The notes beneath the pieces are model-generated. The model saw nothing but the letters and a program-made list of their open reading frames with translations. It was not told the origin of the DNA and searched no databases. From assembly GCA_011526585.1 (NCBI GenBank), contig WYBB01000268.1, forward strand, positions 1 to 37,227: a DNA stretch of 37,227 nucleotides. The letters are read 5' to 3'. Both the position numbers and the translations under genes were made by a program. Of the stretch, positions 7,811 to 18,891 are shown in pieces; within the stretch, counting starts at the first letter, position 1, and the number at the start of each line of letters is the position of its first letter. This DNA is from Deltaproteobacteria bacterium (GTDB taxonomy: Bacteria > Myxococcota_A > UBA9042 > PHBI01).

Positions 7811-8853
7811 TCAGCGCCTGCGTGCTGCGGCGCGTGTTCGTACGATCGCGTCCCAGAGCGCGCGCTCGACGAACGACACCCCGAAGTAGGGCTGTCTCGA
7901 TCGGAGTGAGCGCCAGCGCAGGCGCTCCAGCCAGGTCGGTGTCGCGGCCGGCGACGCGACGACGCGGTCGAGCGCGCGCATGATCGCCTCGTAGCGCCGA
8001 TGCCACGCGTCCTGGATGACGCGGCGCGAGACGTCGCCGGCCGCCGAGAGCGACGAGATGTGCGGGTTGGTGTTGATCTCCCAGACACGCACGCGGCCCT
8101 CGCGCGTCACGAGGTAGTCGACGCGGCCGTATTCGACGCCGGCAGGCGCGAACACGCGCGCCAGCTCATCCGCGTGCGGGTTCATCACCATGTAGAGCCA
8201 TGCCTCGTGGAACGCCCCGGGCGTCACCGGCAGGTCGCTCGCCTTGACGACCCAGTCGCTCCCGAACATCAGGTGGCGCGGCGCGACGACCCCGTCGACG
8301 ATGAACGCCCCGTGCTTGACGTAGCACCCCTCGGGGCGACGCTCGGCGGCGTACTCGCAGGCGATCCAGCCTTCGAGCGCCGCCCCGAGCCCGGCCTGCC
8401 GCTCGAGCTCCGCCGCGAGCGCTGCGCGGTCTGCGAGGAGCCCGGTGCGCGCCCCGGCGTGATCGTCGGCGATGCGCAGGAAGACCGGGAAGCGCGCGTC
8501 GGGGGGCGGCTCGTCCAACGCCGACCACACGCGGAAGTCGTTGATCCCGGCGGCATGGAGCGCCTCGAGCAGCCCTTGCGGCGCAGCGTCCGGCCCGGCC
8601 GGTTGAGCGTGCGCCAGCGCGCCGGGTCGGCCTGGAGCCGGGACCAGATCTCCGCCGCGCGCTCCTCGGTCGCGGGGTCGAGACGCTCGATGTCCGCGAA
8701 GATGTACGTGCCCGTCGGCAGCTCGCCCCGAGCGCGCACGATCAGCTCGTCGTAGGTCCAGGGTCGGATCACGTCGCGGAGCGGCGCACCGCTGCCGGCG
8801 AGGTACTCGTCGACCGTCTCGCGTCCGGCCAGGGTCGTCAGGTAGACGATCAT
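7811..8853 (-). pseudogene. ATP-grasp-like protein gene broken by a 1-nt frameshift
   Basis: Two adjacent frames together make one protein of about 347 residues. The first runs from ATG 8853 (MIVYLTTLAG, with GGAG 7 bases upstream) to about 8575 and ends in a convincing NRPGRTLRRKG. The second takes over at GLLEALHAAGINDF and continues to the stop at 7811. Adding one G to the GGG run at 8573-8575 (ccc on the plus strand) restores a continuous reading. The C-terminal part ends like an ATP-grasp enzyme: EYGRVDYLVTREGRVRVWEINTNPHISSL supplies the acidic and Asn metal ligands. Substrate unknown. An alternative start is ATG 8874. It is either a decayed gene or a sequencing error in a homopolymer. 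It lies between two copies of the leader repeat. Confidence 0.75.
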
Positions 8854-8879
8854 CGCACGCTCCACTCGGGACATGCCAT

Positions 8880-9049
8880 CGCGCGCTCCTCCGCGCCCGG
8901 GGCGTCCCGGCGCGAGGCGCGAGCCTTCGCACACAGGCCGCGTGGTTCCAAGGCCTTCCGCGTCGTTCCGCGACCGATCCGCGATCGTTCCGCGATCGTT
9001 GCGCGGTCGATCCGCGATCAATCCGCGTCGGGCTTGAGCTTGCGCGCCG
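8880..9049 (-). repeat. Leader repeat R2 (hrpB 3' end plus leader of the ATP-grasp gene)
   Basis: This is the second copy of the leader repeat. It begins in the last codons of hrpB, includes its stop (9018-9020), and ends with GGAGGAG and an ATGGCA at 8879. In this copy that ATG opens only a 9-codon frame, MACPEWSVR, whose TGA overlaps the ATG at 8853. The identity with R1 is roughly 85% by eye outside the tandem array. Confidence 0.8.
8958..9022. repeat. 11-bp tandem repeat array, six units
   Basis: Six consecutive units approach CCGCGATCGTT: 8958-8967 (10 bp), 8968-8978, 8979-8989, 8990-9000, 9001-9011 and 9012-9022. The middle two are identical. The array contains the hrpB stop codon and is absent from the sister repeat R1, so it expanded after the duplication or was lost from R1. 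Confidence 0.8.
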
Positions 9050-11549
9050 TCGTGCGCGCCGACGGCAGCGCCTTCGAGGGGTCCTCGGGCCAGTGGTGTT
9101 TCGGATAGCGCGTCCTCATCTCCGCCCTGACCGCGGGCCAGGTGCGCGTCCAGAAGCTCGCGAGATCGCTCGTCACCTGCAGCGGTCGCCCTGCGGGCGA
9201 GAGCAGGTGCATGACCACCGGCAGCCGCCCGCGCGCGAGCCGCGGGGTCTCGGCCAGGCCGAAGACCTCCTGCACCTTGACGGCGAGCACCGGCGGCCCG
9301 TCGAGGCGATAGCCGACCCGCGGCGCCGAGCCCGACGGCACCGCCAGACGCTCGGGCAACGCCTCCTCCAGCCGCCGCGCGAGCTCCCACCCGAGCGTCA
9401 CGCGCAAGGCCTCGCCGAGCGCGCTCGCCGCCTTCTTCTGGAGCTCGGCGAAGCTAGAGAGCCCCTCCGCCAGCGCCGGCAGCGCGGCGCCCAGGAAGCC
9501 CTCGCGCTCCTTCGGCAGCCCGAGCGCGGGCTCGAGGCGCGACAGGGTCACCCAGCGCGCCAGGAGGTTCTCGTCCTCGGGCCCGAGCCCGCCGAAGACC
9601 TCGGAGAGCGCCGCGCTCGCGCGCTCGACCAGGATCGCCGCGCTCTCCTCGCGCCTGCGGTTCGGCGTGGGCTTGCGCGACAGCGGCAGGTCGAGGAACG
9701 TGCGCGTGACGAACGCGAGCACGCGCCGCTGTCCGGGATCCCACACCAGCTCTTCGTCTTCGCGGAGCGCCGCGTGCCCCGCGAGCCACGCCTCGTCGAT
9801 CGGCGCGTGCGCCAGGATCCGGCTCAGCGCACCTTCGCCGCGGCGCCCGGCCTCGAGGTCCAGCGCGACGATCACCTCGTCGCGCACCCCCTCGGCCGAG
9901 CGCCCGAGCCGCCCTCCGACGAGCGCGTAGGACTCGCCCTCGCGCCGCACGCCGACCCGGTCGGCGTAGCCCGCGAGGAGACAGCGCTCGAGCGCGCGCG
10001 CCGCCCCACCCTCTCCCGCGCGCGCCCGCGCGCCGGCCTTCGTGCCCGTCTCGACCCGCGCCGCGAGCTGCTTCGCCGCTCTCGCCACATGGGGCGCCGC
10101 GCCGACCCGCGCCGCCGCCTCGCCGATCTCGCCCGTGACCTCGCCGCTCTCGAGCGCCGCCGCCCACAGCGCCGCCTCGCCCAGCCGCTCCGGCGCGCGC
10201 GCGCCGACCTCGACCAGAAACGCCGCCACGCGCGGGTCGGCCGGCACCTCGGCGATCGCCTTGCCGCGCGCGGTGATCCGCCCCGCCTCGTCCAGCGCGC
10301 CCATCACGACGAGGCGCCGCCGCGCGTCCTCGAGCGCGCGCGCATCGGGCGCCTCGAAGTAGCCGAAGCCCAGCGGATCCGCGCCCCAGCTCGTCAGCTC
10401 CAGCACCATGCGCGCCAGATCGATCCGCCGGATCTCCGGCGCCTCGAACGGCGTGAGCCGCTCGTCCTCGTGCCGCGTCCAGAGCCTGAGACACGTTCCC
10501 GGCCCGAGCCGCCCCGCGCGCCCGCGCCGCTGATCGGCCGACGCCCTCGAGATCCGGCTCGTCTCCAGGCGCCCCGAGCCGACCGCCAGGTCATGGCGCA
10601 TCACCTTGGCGAGCCCCGAGTCGACGACCGCGCGCACGCCGGGGATCGTCAGCGAGGTCTCGGCGAGGTTCGTCGCCAGCACCACGCGCGGCCGCGTCCC
10701 CGGTGCGAGCGCGCGGTCCTGCGCCCTGGCGTCCAGGCTCCCGTGCAGCACCTCGACGTCCCAGCCGCGCCTCTGGAGCGGCTCGCTCAGGCGCGCGCGC
10801 GTGCCCTCGATGAGCCGCACGCCCGGCAGGAAACCGAGCACGTCCCCCTCGACCCCGCGCGCGATCGTCTCGAGCACGCCCGCCGCCATGCGCGCCTCGA
10901 TCTCGCGCGCCGCGAGCCCGACCCCGATCGCCAGCCGCTCGTCCGCGAACGCCGGCTCGACCTCGAAGCTCCGCCCCTCGGCTCGCACGATCGGCGCGTC
11001 ACCGAGGAAGCGCGCGATCGGCTCGGCCGCGAGCGTCGCCGACATCACGATGATGCGCAGGTCGGGCCGCAGCACCTCCTGCACCTCCTTCAAGAGCGCC
11101 AGCGCCAGGTCCGCGTGGATCGAGCGCTCGTGGAACTCGTCGAGCACCACCGCGCCGACGCCGGCGAGATCGGGCGACGCCAGGAGGCGCGCGGTCAGGA
11201 TCCCCTCGGTCACCACCCGGATCCGCGTCTTCGCCGAGACCTCCTGCTCGAAGCGCACCTGGAAGCCGACGGTCTCGCCGACCCGCTCCGCGCGCGCCGC
11301 CGCCATGAAGCGCGCCACCGAGCGCGCCGCCACCCGCCGCGGCTGCAGGACGACGATCTCGCCCGCCGGCACGAGCCCCGAGTCGAGGAGCCACGGCGGC
11401 ACGAGCGTCGTCTTGCCCGAGCCGGGCGGCGCGACCAGCACCGCGTTGGGCCCACGCTCGAGCGCCGCCGCCAGCGCCGGCAGCGCCTTATTGACGGGCA
11501 GGTCAATTCCGTCCGGCGCCCCTGCCCCGCGGCTCCCGCCCGCGCGCAC
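9018..11549 (-). CDS. hrpB: ATP-dependent helicase HrpB
   Basis: A DExH-box helicase of the HrpB family, 843 residues, which is the usual size. It has Walker A APPGSGKTT (GSGKTT at 43-48), motif II DEFH (137-140), motif III MSATL, and the C-terminal family signature ending in GRPLQVTSDLASFW and YPKHHWPEDPSKA. The cellular RNA target of HrpB is not established in bacteria generally. GTG 11549 is the most likely start; it lies just past the serC stop (11552), so the two genes are probably co-transcribed and coupled. The frame is open further upstream, but that sequence is antisense-like to serC codons. The C-terminal tail KLKPDAD is encoded within the leader repeat and tandem array, so the ending differs from typical HrpB. 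Confidence 0.93.
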   Translation of the reverse strand: MRAGGSRGAGAPDGIDLPVNKALPALAAALERGPNAVLVAPPGSGKTTLVPPWLLDSGLVPAGEIVVLQPRRVAARSVARFMAAARAERVGETVGFQVRFEQEVSAKTRIRVVTEGILTARLLASPDLAGVGAVVLDEFHERSIHADLALALLKEVQEVLRPDLRIIVMSATLAAEPIARFLGDAPIVRAEGRSFEVEPAFADERLAIGVGLAAREIEARMAAGVLETIARGVEGDVLGFLPGVRLIEGTRARLSEPLQRRGWDVEVLHGSLDARAQDRALAPGTRPRVVLATNLAETSLTIPGVRAVVDSGLAKVMRHDLAVGSGRLETSRISRASADQRRGRAGRLGPGTCLRLWTRHEDERLTPFEAPEIRRIDLARMVLELTSWGADPLGFGYFEAPDARALEDARRRLVVMGALDEAGRITARGKAIAEVPADPRVAAFLVEVGARAPERLGEAALWAAALESGEVTGEIGEAAARVGAAPHVARAAKQLAARVETGTKAGARARAGEGGAARALERCLLAGYADRVGVRREGESYALVGGRLGRSAEGVRDEVIVALDLEAGRRGEGALSRILAHAPIDEAWLAGHAALREDEELVWDPGQRRVLAFVTRTFLDLPLSRKPTPNRRREESAAILVERASAALSEVFGGLGPEDENLLARWVTLSRLEPALGLPKEREGFLGAALPALAEGLSSFAELQKKAASALGEALRVTLGWELARRLEEALPERLAVPSGSAPRVGYRLDGPPVLAVKVQEVFGLAETPRLARGRLPVVMHLLSPAGRPLQVTSDLASFWTRTWPAVRAEMRTRYPKHHWPEDPSKALPSARTTARKLKPDAD

Positions 11550-11551
11550 GC

Positions 11552-12640
11552 TCAATGGCGCGCCTTGAAGTCCCGCATGAACTCCGCGAGCCGCTCCGCG
11601 CCCTCGACCGGCAGCGCGTTGTAGAGCGACGCGCGGATCCCGCCGGCCTTGCGATGGCCCTTGAGGTGGTGCAGGCCGGCCGCCTCGGCCTCGGCGACGA
11701 AGGTCTTCTCGAGCGCCTCGCTCGGCAGGCGGAAGGTGGCGTTCATGCGCGAGCGGTGCCGCGGCTCGGTCACCACGCCGCGGTAGAAGCCGTCCGATCC
11801 GTCGATCGCCGCATAGACGATGCGCGCCTTGTCCTCGTTGCGCGCCGCCATCGCCGCGACCCCGCCGAGCTCCTCGAGCCAGCGGCACACGCACAAGGTC
11901 ACGTAGATCGCGAAGGTCGGCGGCGTGTTGAACATCGAGTCGTGCGCGTCCTGCACGCGGTACTGCCAGATCGCCGGGATGTCCTCGCGCGCCGCCGCCA
12001 TCCACGCCTTGTCGATGATCGCGATCGTCACGCCGCTCACCCCGGCGTTCTTCTGCGCGCCCGCATAGAGGAGGGCAAAGCGCGACACGTCGATCGGCCG
12101 CGCCAGGATGTCCGAGCTGATGTCGACCACGTGCGGCACCGCGCCGAAGTCCGGCAGCTCGGGCCACTGCGTGCCGTAGATCGTGTTGTTCGAGGTCGTG
12201 TGCACGTACGCGGTGCGCTCGGGCAGCGCCACCCCCTCGAGCGCGGGCAGGCGCCGATAGCCCTCGGACTCGCCGCTGGCGATCACCTGCACCTCGCCGA
12301 GCGTCCTGGCCTCATCAATCGCCGCCTTCGACCACACCCCCGTGTCGATGTAGGCGCCCACCGTGCCCGGCCGGAGCCAGTTGAGCGGCACCTGCGCGAA
12401 CTGCCCGCGCGCGCCGCCCTGCAGGAAGAGGATCGCGTGCGTGTCGGGGATCCCCATGAGCCGCCGCAACCGGTCGCGCGTCTCGGCGACGACCCCCTCG
12501 AACCACGGCAGCCGGTGCGAGATCTCGACCACCGACAAGCCCTGCACCTCGGGCACGCCCATCAGCGCGCTGGCCGCCTGCTCGAGCACCTCCGGCGCCA
12601 CGATCGCCGGCCCCGGGCTGAAGTTCACTGGACGCGTCAT
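11552..12640 (-). CDS. serC: Phosphoserine aminotransferase
   Basis: Second step of serine biosynthesis: transfers an amino group from glutamate to 3-phosphohydroxypyruvate, using PLP. It also serves in pyridoxine synthesis in some bacteria. The N-terminus NFSPGPA, GGARGQFAQVPLNW, HTTSNNTIYGTQW and the PLP lysine K197 in GAQKNAGVSG are all diagnostic. At 362 residues it is full length. ATG 12640 is preceded by GAGGTGAT at 3 bases, a strong match to the 16S 3' end. It is followed after 2 bases by hrpB and is divergent from the tyrosine catabolism genes. Confidence 0.96.
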   Translation of the reverse strand: MTRPVNFSPGPAIVAPEVLEQAASALMGVPEVQGLSVVEISHRLPWFEGVVAETRDRLRRLMGIPDTHAILFLQGGARGQFAQVPLNWLRPGTVGAYIDTGVWSKAAIDEARTLGEVQVIASGESEGYRRLPALEGVALPERTAYVHTTSNNTIYGTQWPELPDFGAVPHVVDISSDILARPIDVSRFALLYAGAQKNAGVSGVTIAIIDKAWMAAAREDIPAIWQYRVQDAHDSMFNTPPTFAIYVTLCVCRWLEELGGVAAMAARNEDKARIVYAAIDGSDGFYRGVVTEPRHRSRMNATFRLPSEALEKTFVAEAEAAGLHHLKGHRKAGGIRASLYNALPVEGAERLAEFMRDFKARH

Positions 12641-12764
12641 GGCATCACCTCTGCCTCACCACCGTTTCCCGCCGCTGCTCCTACCGTGCCCACCTGCACG
12701 TTGCCAAGCCGGATTGGGCCATGCCATACCGACGCCCCAAACCGGACCGCACGGGAGGTCGGAC

Positions 12765-13913
<1,149 letters not shown>

Positions 13914-13917
13914 GCCC

Positions 13918-15102
13918 ATGCTCGATCGCCTCCAGCTCGGCGAGGTCCCGAAAAAGCCCCACACCCAGCTCCGTCACGAGGGCCGGCTGCGCTTCGAGCA
14001 CTGCCTCACCCGCCTCGGCTTCGATGGCCCGTTCACCATCGCCTACCGCGAAAACGCCCCGCACGTGCAGCTCGCGGTCGCCGCCCACACCGCCATCGCG
14101 CCCGAGACGCCCGCCCCGCCCGAGCTCCTCTTGCGCCGCCACTACCTGAGCCAGCGCCTGCCGGTATCACCGCACTCGCCGCTGTCGGCGAGGACGCCCT
14201 TGCTCGTCTCCGACGACGTCGCCATCGGCGTCCTGCGCCCGAGCGGTTCCGACCCGGTCTACTTCGAAAACGGCGACGGCGACGACCTCTACTACATCCA
14301 CGAAGGCGCCGGCACGCTGCGCTCGATCCTCGGCGACGTCGCCTTCGCCGCCGGTGACTACCTCCTCGTGCCGCGCGGCATCGTGCACCGCTTCGTGCTC
14401 CCCGACGGCGTCGCCCAGCACTGGCTCGTCATCGAGGCGCGCAAGGACCTCCACATCCCGCGCCAGTTCCGTAACGAGGTCGGCCAGCTCCGCATGGACG
14501 CCCCGTACACGCACCGCGACTTCCGGCGCCCCGTCTTCACCGGTCCGCTCGACGAGGGTCTGCGCGACGTCGTCGCCAAGCGCCAGGGCCGCCTCACGCG
14601 CTACACCTACCCGTATTCGCCGCTCGACGTCGTCGGCTGGGACGGCACGGTCTACCCCTGGGCCTTCCCGATCCTCGCCTTCCAACCGCGCACCTCGAGC
14701 GTGCACCTGCCGCCGACGATCCACGGCACCTTCGCCATCGGTGGCGGCCTCGTCTGCTCGTTCGTGCCGCGCCTGGTCGACTGGGATCCGGCCGCGATCC
14801 CCTGCCCCTACCCGCACGCCTCGGTCCACTGCGACGAGGTGATCTTCTACTGCAAGGGCAACTTCACCTCGCGCAAGGGCGTCGGCCCCGGCAGCCTCAG
14901 CTTCCACCCGATGGGCACCGCGCACGGCCCGCACCCCGGTGCCTACGAGGGCAGCATCGGCGCCACGCGCACCGACGAGCTCGCGGTGATGCTCGACGTG
15001 TTCAAGCCGCTGACGCCGACCAGCGCCGCGCTCGCGCTCGAGGACCCCGGCTACCACATGAGCTTCGTGCCGCCCGAGCTCCTCGCGGGACGGGCGTCAT
15101 GA
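13918..15102 (+). CDS. hmgA: Homogentisate 1,2-dioxygenase
   Basis: Opens the homogentisate ring to maleylacetoacetate. Two cupin halves can be seen: the first with DDLYYIHEGAGTL and PRGIVHRF, the second with HASVHCDEVIFYCKGNF and PMGTAHGPHPGAYE, which supply the His/Glu iron ligands. The spacing of these ligands is that of the shorter Bacillus/Deinococcus-like branch rather than the human/Pseudomonas one; this is from memory. 394 residues. ATG 13918 has GGAGGG at 8 bases, overlapping the end of hpd. The stop overlaps the apaG start (ATGA), indicating translational coupling. The isomerase and fumarylacetoacetase needed to finish the pathway are not in this window. Confidence 0.93.
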   Translation: MLDRLQLGEVPKKPHTQLRHEGRLRFEHCLTRLGFDGPFTIAYRENAPHVQLAVAAHTAIAPETPAPPELLLRRHYLSQRLPVSPHSPLSARTPLLVSDDVAIGVLRPSGSDPVYFENGDGDDLYYIHEGAGTLRSILGDVAFAAGDYLLVPRGIVHRFVLPDGVAQHWLVIEARKDLHIPRQFRNEVGQLRMDAPYTHRDFRRPVFTGPLDEGLRDVVAKRQGRLTRYTYPYSPLDVVGWDGTVYPWAFPILAFQPRTSSVHLPPTIHGTFAIGGGLVCSFVPRLVDWDPAAIPCPYPHASVHCDEVIFYCKGNFTSRKGVGPGSLSFHPMGTAHGPHPGAYEGSIGATRTDELAVMLDVFKPLTPTSAALALEDPGYHMSFVPPELLAGRAS

Positions 15103-15491
15103 GATCGACCGCCGTCACGCACGGCGTGCGCGTGCAGGTCGAGAGCGCCTACCTGCCGGAGCGCAGCGACCCCTCGCGCAACCACTGGTTCTTCACCTAC
15201 CGCGTCACGATCGAGAACCACGGCCCCGAGGTGGTGCAGCTCGTCTCGCGCCACTGGATCATCGAGAACGGCCACGGCCACGTCGAGCACGTGCGCGGCC
15301 CCGGCGTCGTCGGCGAGACGCCGCGCCTCGCCCCCGGCCAGCGCTTCACCTACCAGAGCTTCTGCCCGCTCGACACGCCGATCGGCTCGATGCGCGGCAC
15401 CTACCAGATGATCTTCCCCGAGCGCCCGGGCGACGGCTTCGACGCCACCATCGCGCCGTTCACGCTCGCCTGCCCCACGTCCCTCAACTGA
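15099..15491 (+). CDS. apaG: ApaG domain protein
   Basis: A 130-residue single-domain beta-sandwich protein. The signatures are FFTYRVTIENHG, LVSRHWIIENGHG and GPGVVGETPRLAPGQRFTYQS, with PIGSMRGTYQM near the end. ApaG was linked to Co2+ resistance and Ap4A levels in enterobacteria, and binds nucleotide pyrophosphates in Xanthomonas, but its role is unsettled. It overlaps hmgA by four bases (ATGA), so it belongs to the hpd-hmgA operon. That is an unusual place for this gene. Confidence 0.93.
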   Translation: MRSTAVTHGVRVQVESAYLPERSDPSRNHWFFTYRVTIENHGPEVVQLVSRHWIIENGHGHVEHVRGPGVVGETPRLAPGQRFTYQSFCPLDTPIGSMRGTYQMIFPERPGDGFDATIAPFTLACPTSLN

Positions 15492-15563
15492 AACGCCGGA
15501 CGCGCCCACGCGCGGCACGCCCGTCGATAGCCCGGGCGACTCGCGCGAACACCCTCCCTGACC

Positions 15564-15592
15564 TTGACTTGCGCCGTCCGGCGCAATACTCC
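15564..15592 (+). promoter_or_regulatory. pckA promoter with an embedded palindromic operator
   Basis: TTGACT (15564-15569), a 17-bp spacer and TACTCC (15587-15592) form a candidate promoter. The spacer is filled by an 18-bp palindrome, TTGCGCCG-TC-CGGCGCAA (15569-15586), with perfect 8-bp arms. A dimeric repressor bound here would block RNA polymerase. It is not a terminator because the loop would be 2 bases and no T-run follows. Confidence 0.5.
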
Positions 15593-15624
15593 CCGCCCGG
15601 CCAGACCACGACCCGAGGCCGCCC

Positions 15625-17217
<1,593 letters not shown>

Positions 17218-17321
17218 CCCGTTCCCGTTCCCGTTCCCGTCGTTTGATCCCGTGCCCGTGCCCGTGCCCGTGCCCGTGCCCGTGCTTTGGTCCCCTGCCC
17301 GTGCCCGTCCTTTGATCCCGG
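17218..17321. repeat. Hexanucleotide tandem repeats after pckA
   Basis: Three CCCGTT units (17218-17235) and a partial one are followed by six perfect CCCGTG units (17249-17284), then a degenerate part. A TTTGATCC or TTTGGTCC spacer recurs three times between blocks. The array starts one base after the pckA stop. The rest of the gap to 17503 holds nothing I recognise. Confidence 0.85.
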
Positions 17322-17503
17322 ATCCAGGGGGCTGCAATATTGGGTGGCCAGAGTCGGGGGCGTTTGTCCGCGCGCTTCGCGCTCGACCCAACGCCCCTGA
17401 GCAGTCCCCGTGACGGATCGCTCGCGCGCACTTCCGTGTCTGCGAACGAAGGCCCTTTCATCTCACGTGCCCGTGATTGCGTGCGTCGCCGCCCGCTCGT
17501 CGC

Positions 17504-18796
17504 TCACCCCAGCGCGTTGAACCGCTCCGCCAGCGCACGCGCCTCGACGATGTTGTCCTCGATCGAGCAGTAGGTCCACGACCCGTAGCGCCCGATCGAG
17601 TGCACGCCGCCGAGCGCGAGGACCGCCTTCTTGTCGGCGACGTCGGCGAGCGAGCGGCGCGTGATGTGCACGTAGGCGGGGTCGAGCAGCACATGGTGAT
17701 GCGCGACGAGCTGGTGATCGGTGACGACGCCGACCTTCTTCAGGTCGGCGAGCACGCGCTCGCGGTAGCGTTCCACGTCGTCGGCGCTGGGTCGCGCGTC
17801 GACCGGCATGCCGATCTCGACGTAGATCGACATGCGCTCGGTCTGGAAGATGTTGTCGTAGAAGCCGACGCGGTAGAAGGCGAGGTCCTTGTCGGCGTAG
17901 TAGATCCAGTGCGGCTCGGCGGGGCCTTTCCGGTCGAACCCGAGGTTGAAGACCAGGACCTTGTTGGCGGTGTAGATCGACGGGTCCCAGGCGAGTCCGG
18001 TCATGCCGAGAAGCGCCGGGAACGGCGCCGACGAGACGAGGTGATCGAAGGTGATCTCGCGCCCGCGTGAGGTCGTGAGCACGCGCCGCCCGAGATCGAT
18101 TCGGAGCGCGCGCTCCGAGAGCGCGATCTTCGCCGGGTCGAGGTCTCTGGCCAGCGCCTTGACGTACTGGATCGCGCCGCCGGCGGGGTAGGTGAAGGTC
18201 GCGTTGTAGCTCGCGTTGTCGGCGCGCTTGAAGTTGGCGATCACGTCGCTGACGTCGGCGTGCGGGAAGAAGCGGCCCATCGCGTCGACGTCGAGGCTCG
18301 CGAGATCGGTCGCGTAGAGCTTCTCGTTGTAGGGCACGAGGAAGCGCTCGGCGATCCCGCGCCCGAGGCGCTGGTAGAGCATCTCGGCGAAGCTCTCGGG
18401 CGGCTCGAGCTTTCCGGCGCGGCGCAGCTCGCCGGCGAAGTAGAGGTCGTGCAGGCACGCGATCAACTCGTCCTGCGGGAGCTGGTGGATGTTCTTCTGG
18501 AACGGGAAGTCGATGTGGCGGTCGCCGTGGCGGATCCAGGAGACCTTGTTCACCTTGAGGATCGCCTGGCCGGCCATGCGTTCGACGAGGTAGCGCTCGA
18601 TCTCGGGGTGCTTGAAGTGGAAGAAGTGCCCGGAGAAGTCCCACACGAAGCCGTCGCGCTCGATGGTGCGGCAGTAGCCGCCGATCTCGGCTTCGCCCTC
18701 GAGCACGACGAAGTCGCGCAGCTCGGGCCGGAGCCAGTTGAGGAACGACAGGCCCGAGATCCCCGCGCCGATGACGACGAAGCGCGCCTTTTCCAA
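17504..18796 (-). CDS. FAD-dependent oxidoreductase, UDP-galactopyranose mutase/protoporphyrinogen oxidase-like
   Basis: 430 residues with a Rossmann FAD site at the very N-terminus (VVIGAGISGLSFL; GAGISG at 10-15), then GGYCRTIERDGFVWDFSGHFFHF, which resembles UDP-galactopyranose mutases and the protoporphyrinogen-oxidase-like proteins of polysaccharide loci. VPYNEKLYATDL and PAGGAIQYVKAL follow, and the C-terminus GGVHSIGRYGSWTYCSIED closes the FAD fold. A sugar-nucleotide substrate is likely but unproven. I chose the TTG at 18796 because GGAGGG lies 7 bases upstream; an in-frame GTG at 18838 would add 14 residues and has no such site. It diverges from the DCC-family gene across 95 bases that contain repeated GCACGTTTT motifs. 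Confidence 0.82.
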   Translation of the reverse strand: MEKARFVVIGAGISGLSFLNWLRPELRDFVVLEGEAEIGGYCRTIERDGFVWDFSGHFFHFKHPEIERYLVERMAGQAILKVNKVSWIRHGDRHIDFPFQKNIHQLPQDELIACLHDLYFAGELRRAGKLEPPESFAEMLYQRLGRGIAERFLVPYNEKLYATDLASLDVDAMGRFFPHADVSDVIANFKRADNASYNATFTYPAGGAIQYVKALARDLDPAKIALSERALRIDLGRRVLTTSRGREITFDHLVSSAPFPALLGMTGLAWDPSIYTANKVLVFNLGFDRKGPAEPHWIYYADKDLAFYRVGFYDNIFQTERMSIYVEIGMPVDARPSADDVERYRERVLADLKKVGVVTDHQLVAHHHVLLDPAYVHITRRSLADVADKKAVLALGGVHSIGRYGSWTYCSIEDNIVEARALAERFNALG

Positions 18797-18891
18797 TCCA
18801 GTTCCCTCCGGGTCGTCGTGCGTATGCACGTTTTGCACGTTTATCTCTTGCCGTGGCCTTGCGTGGTCTTAGGATCGGGCCGGAGGCTCGC

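Noticed and set aside
8844..8879. A 9-codon leader peptide (MACPEWSVR) before the ATP-grasp-like gene
   Set aside because: It has a good ribosome site, but the arrangement is explained by duplication of the leader and start codon of the neighbouring gene. No codon run or attenuator structure suggests peptide-based control.
9093..11624. A long plus-strand frame opposite hrpB
   Set aside because: It is antisense to a clear helicase and the translation is Arg-rich without motifs.
15569..15586. Intrinsic terminator of apaG
   Set aside because: The two-base loop and absence of a T-run make termination unlikely; its placement between promoter elements fits an operator better.
17218..17321. Possible CRISPR array
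   Set aside because: Units are only 6 bp, contiguous, and lack unique spacers; no cas genes are nearby.
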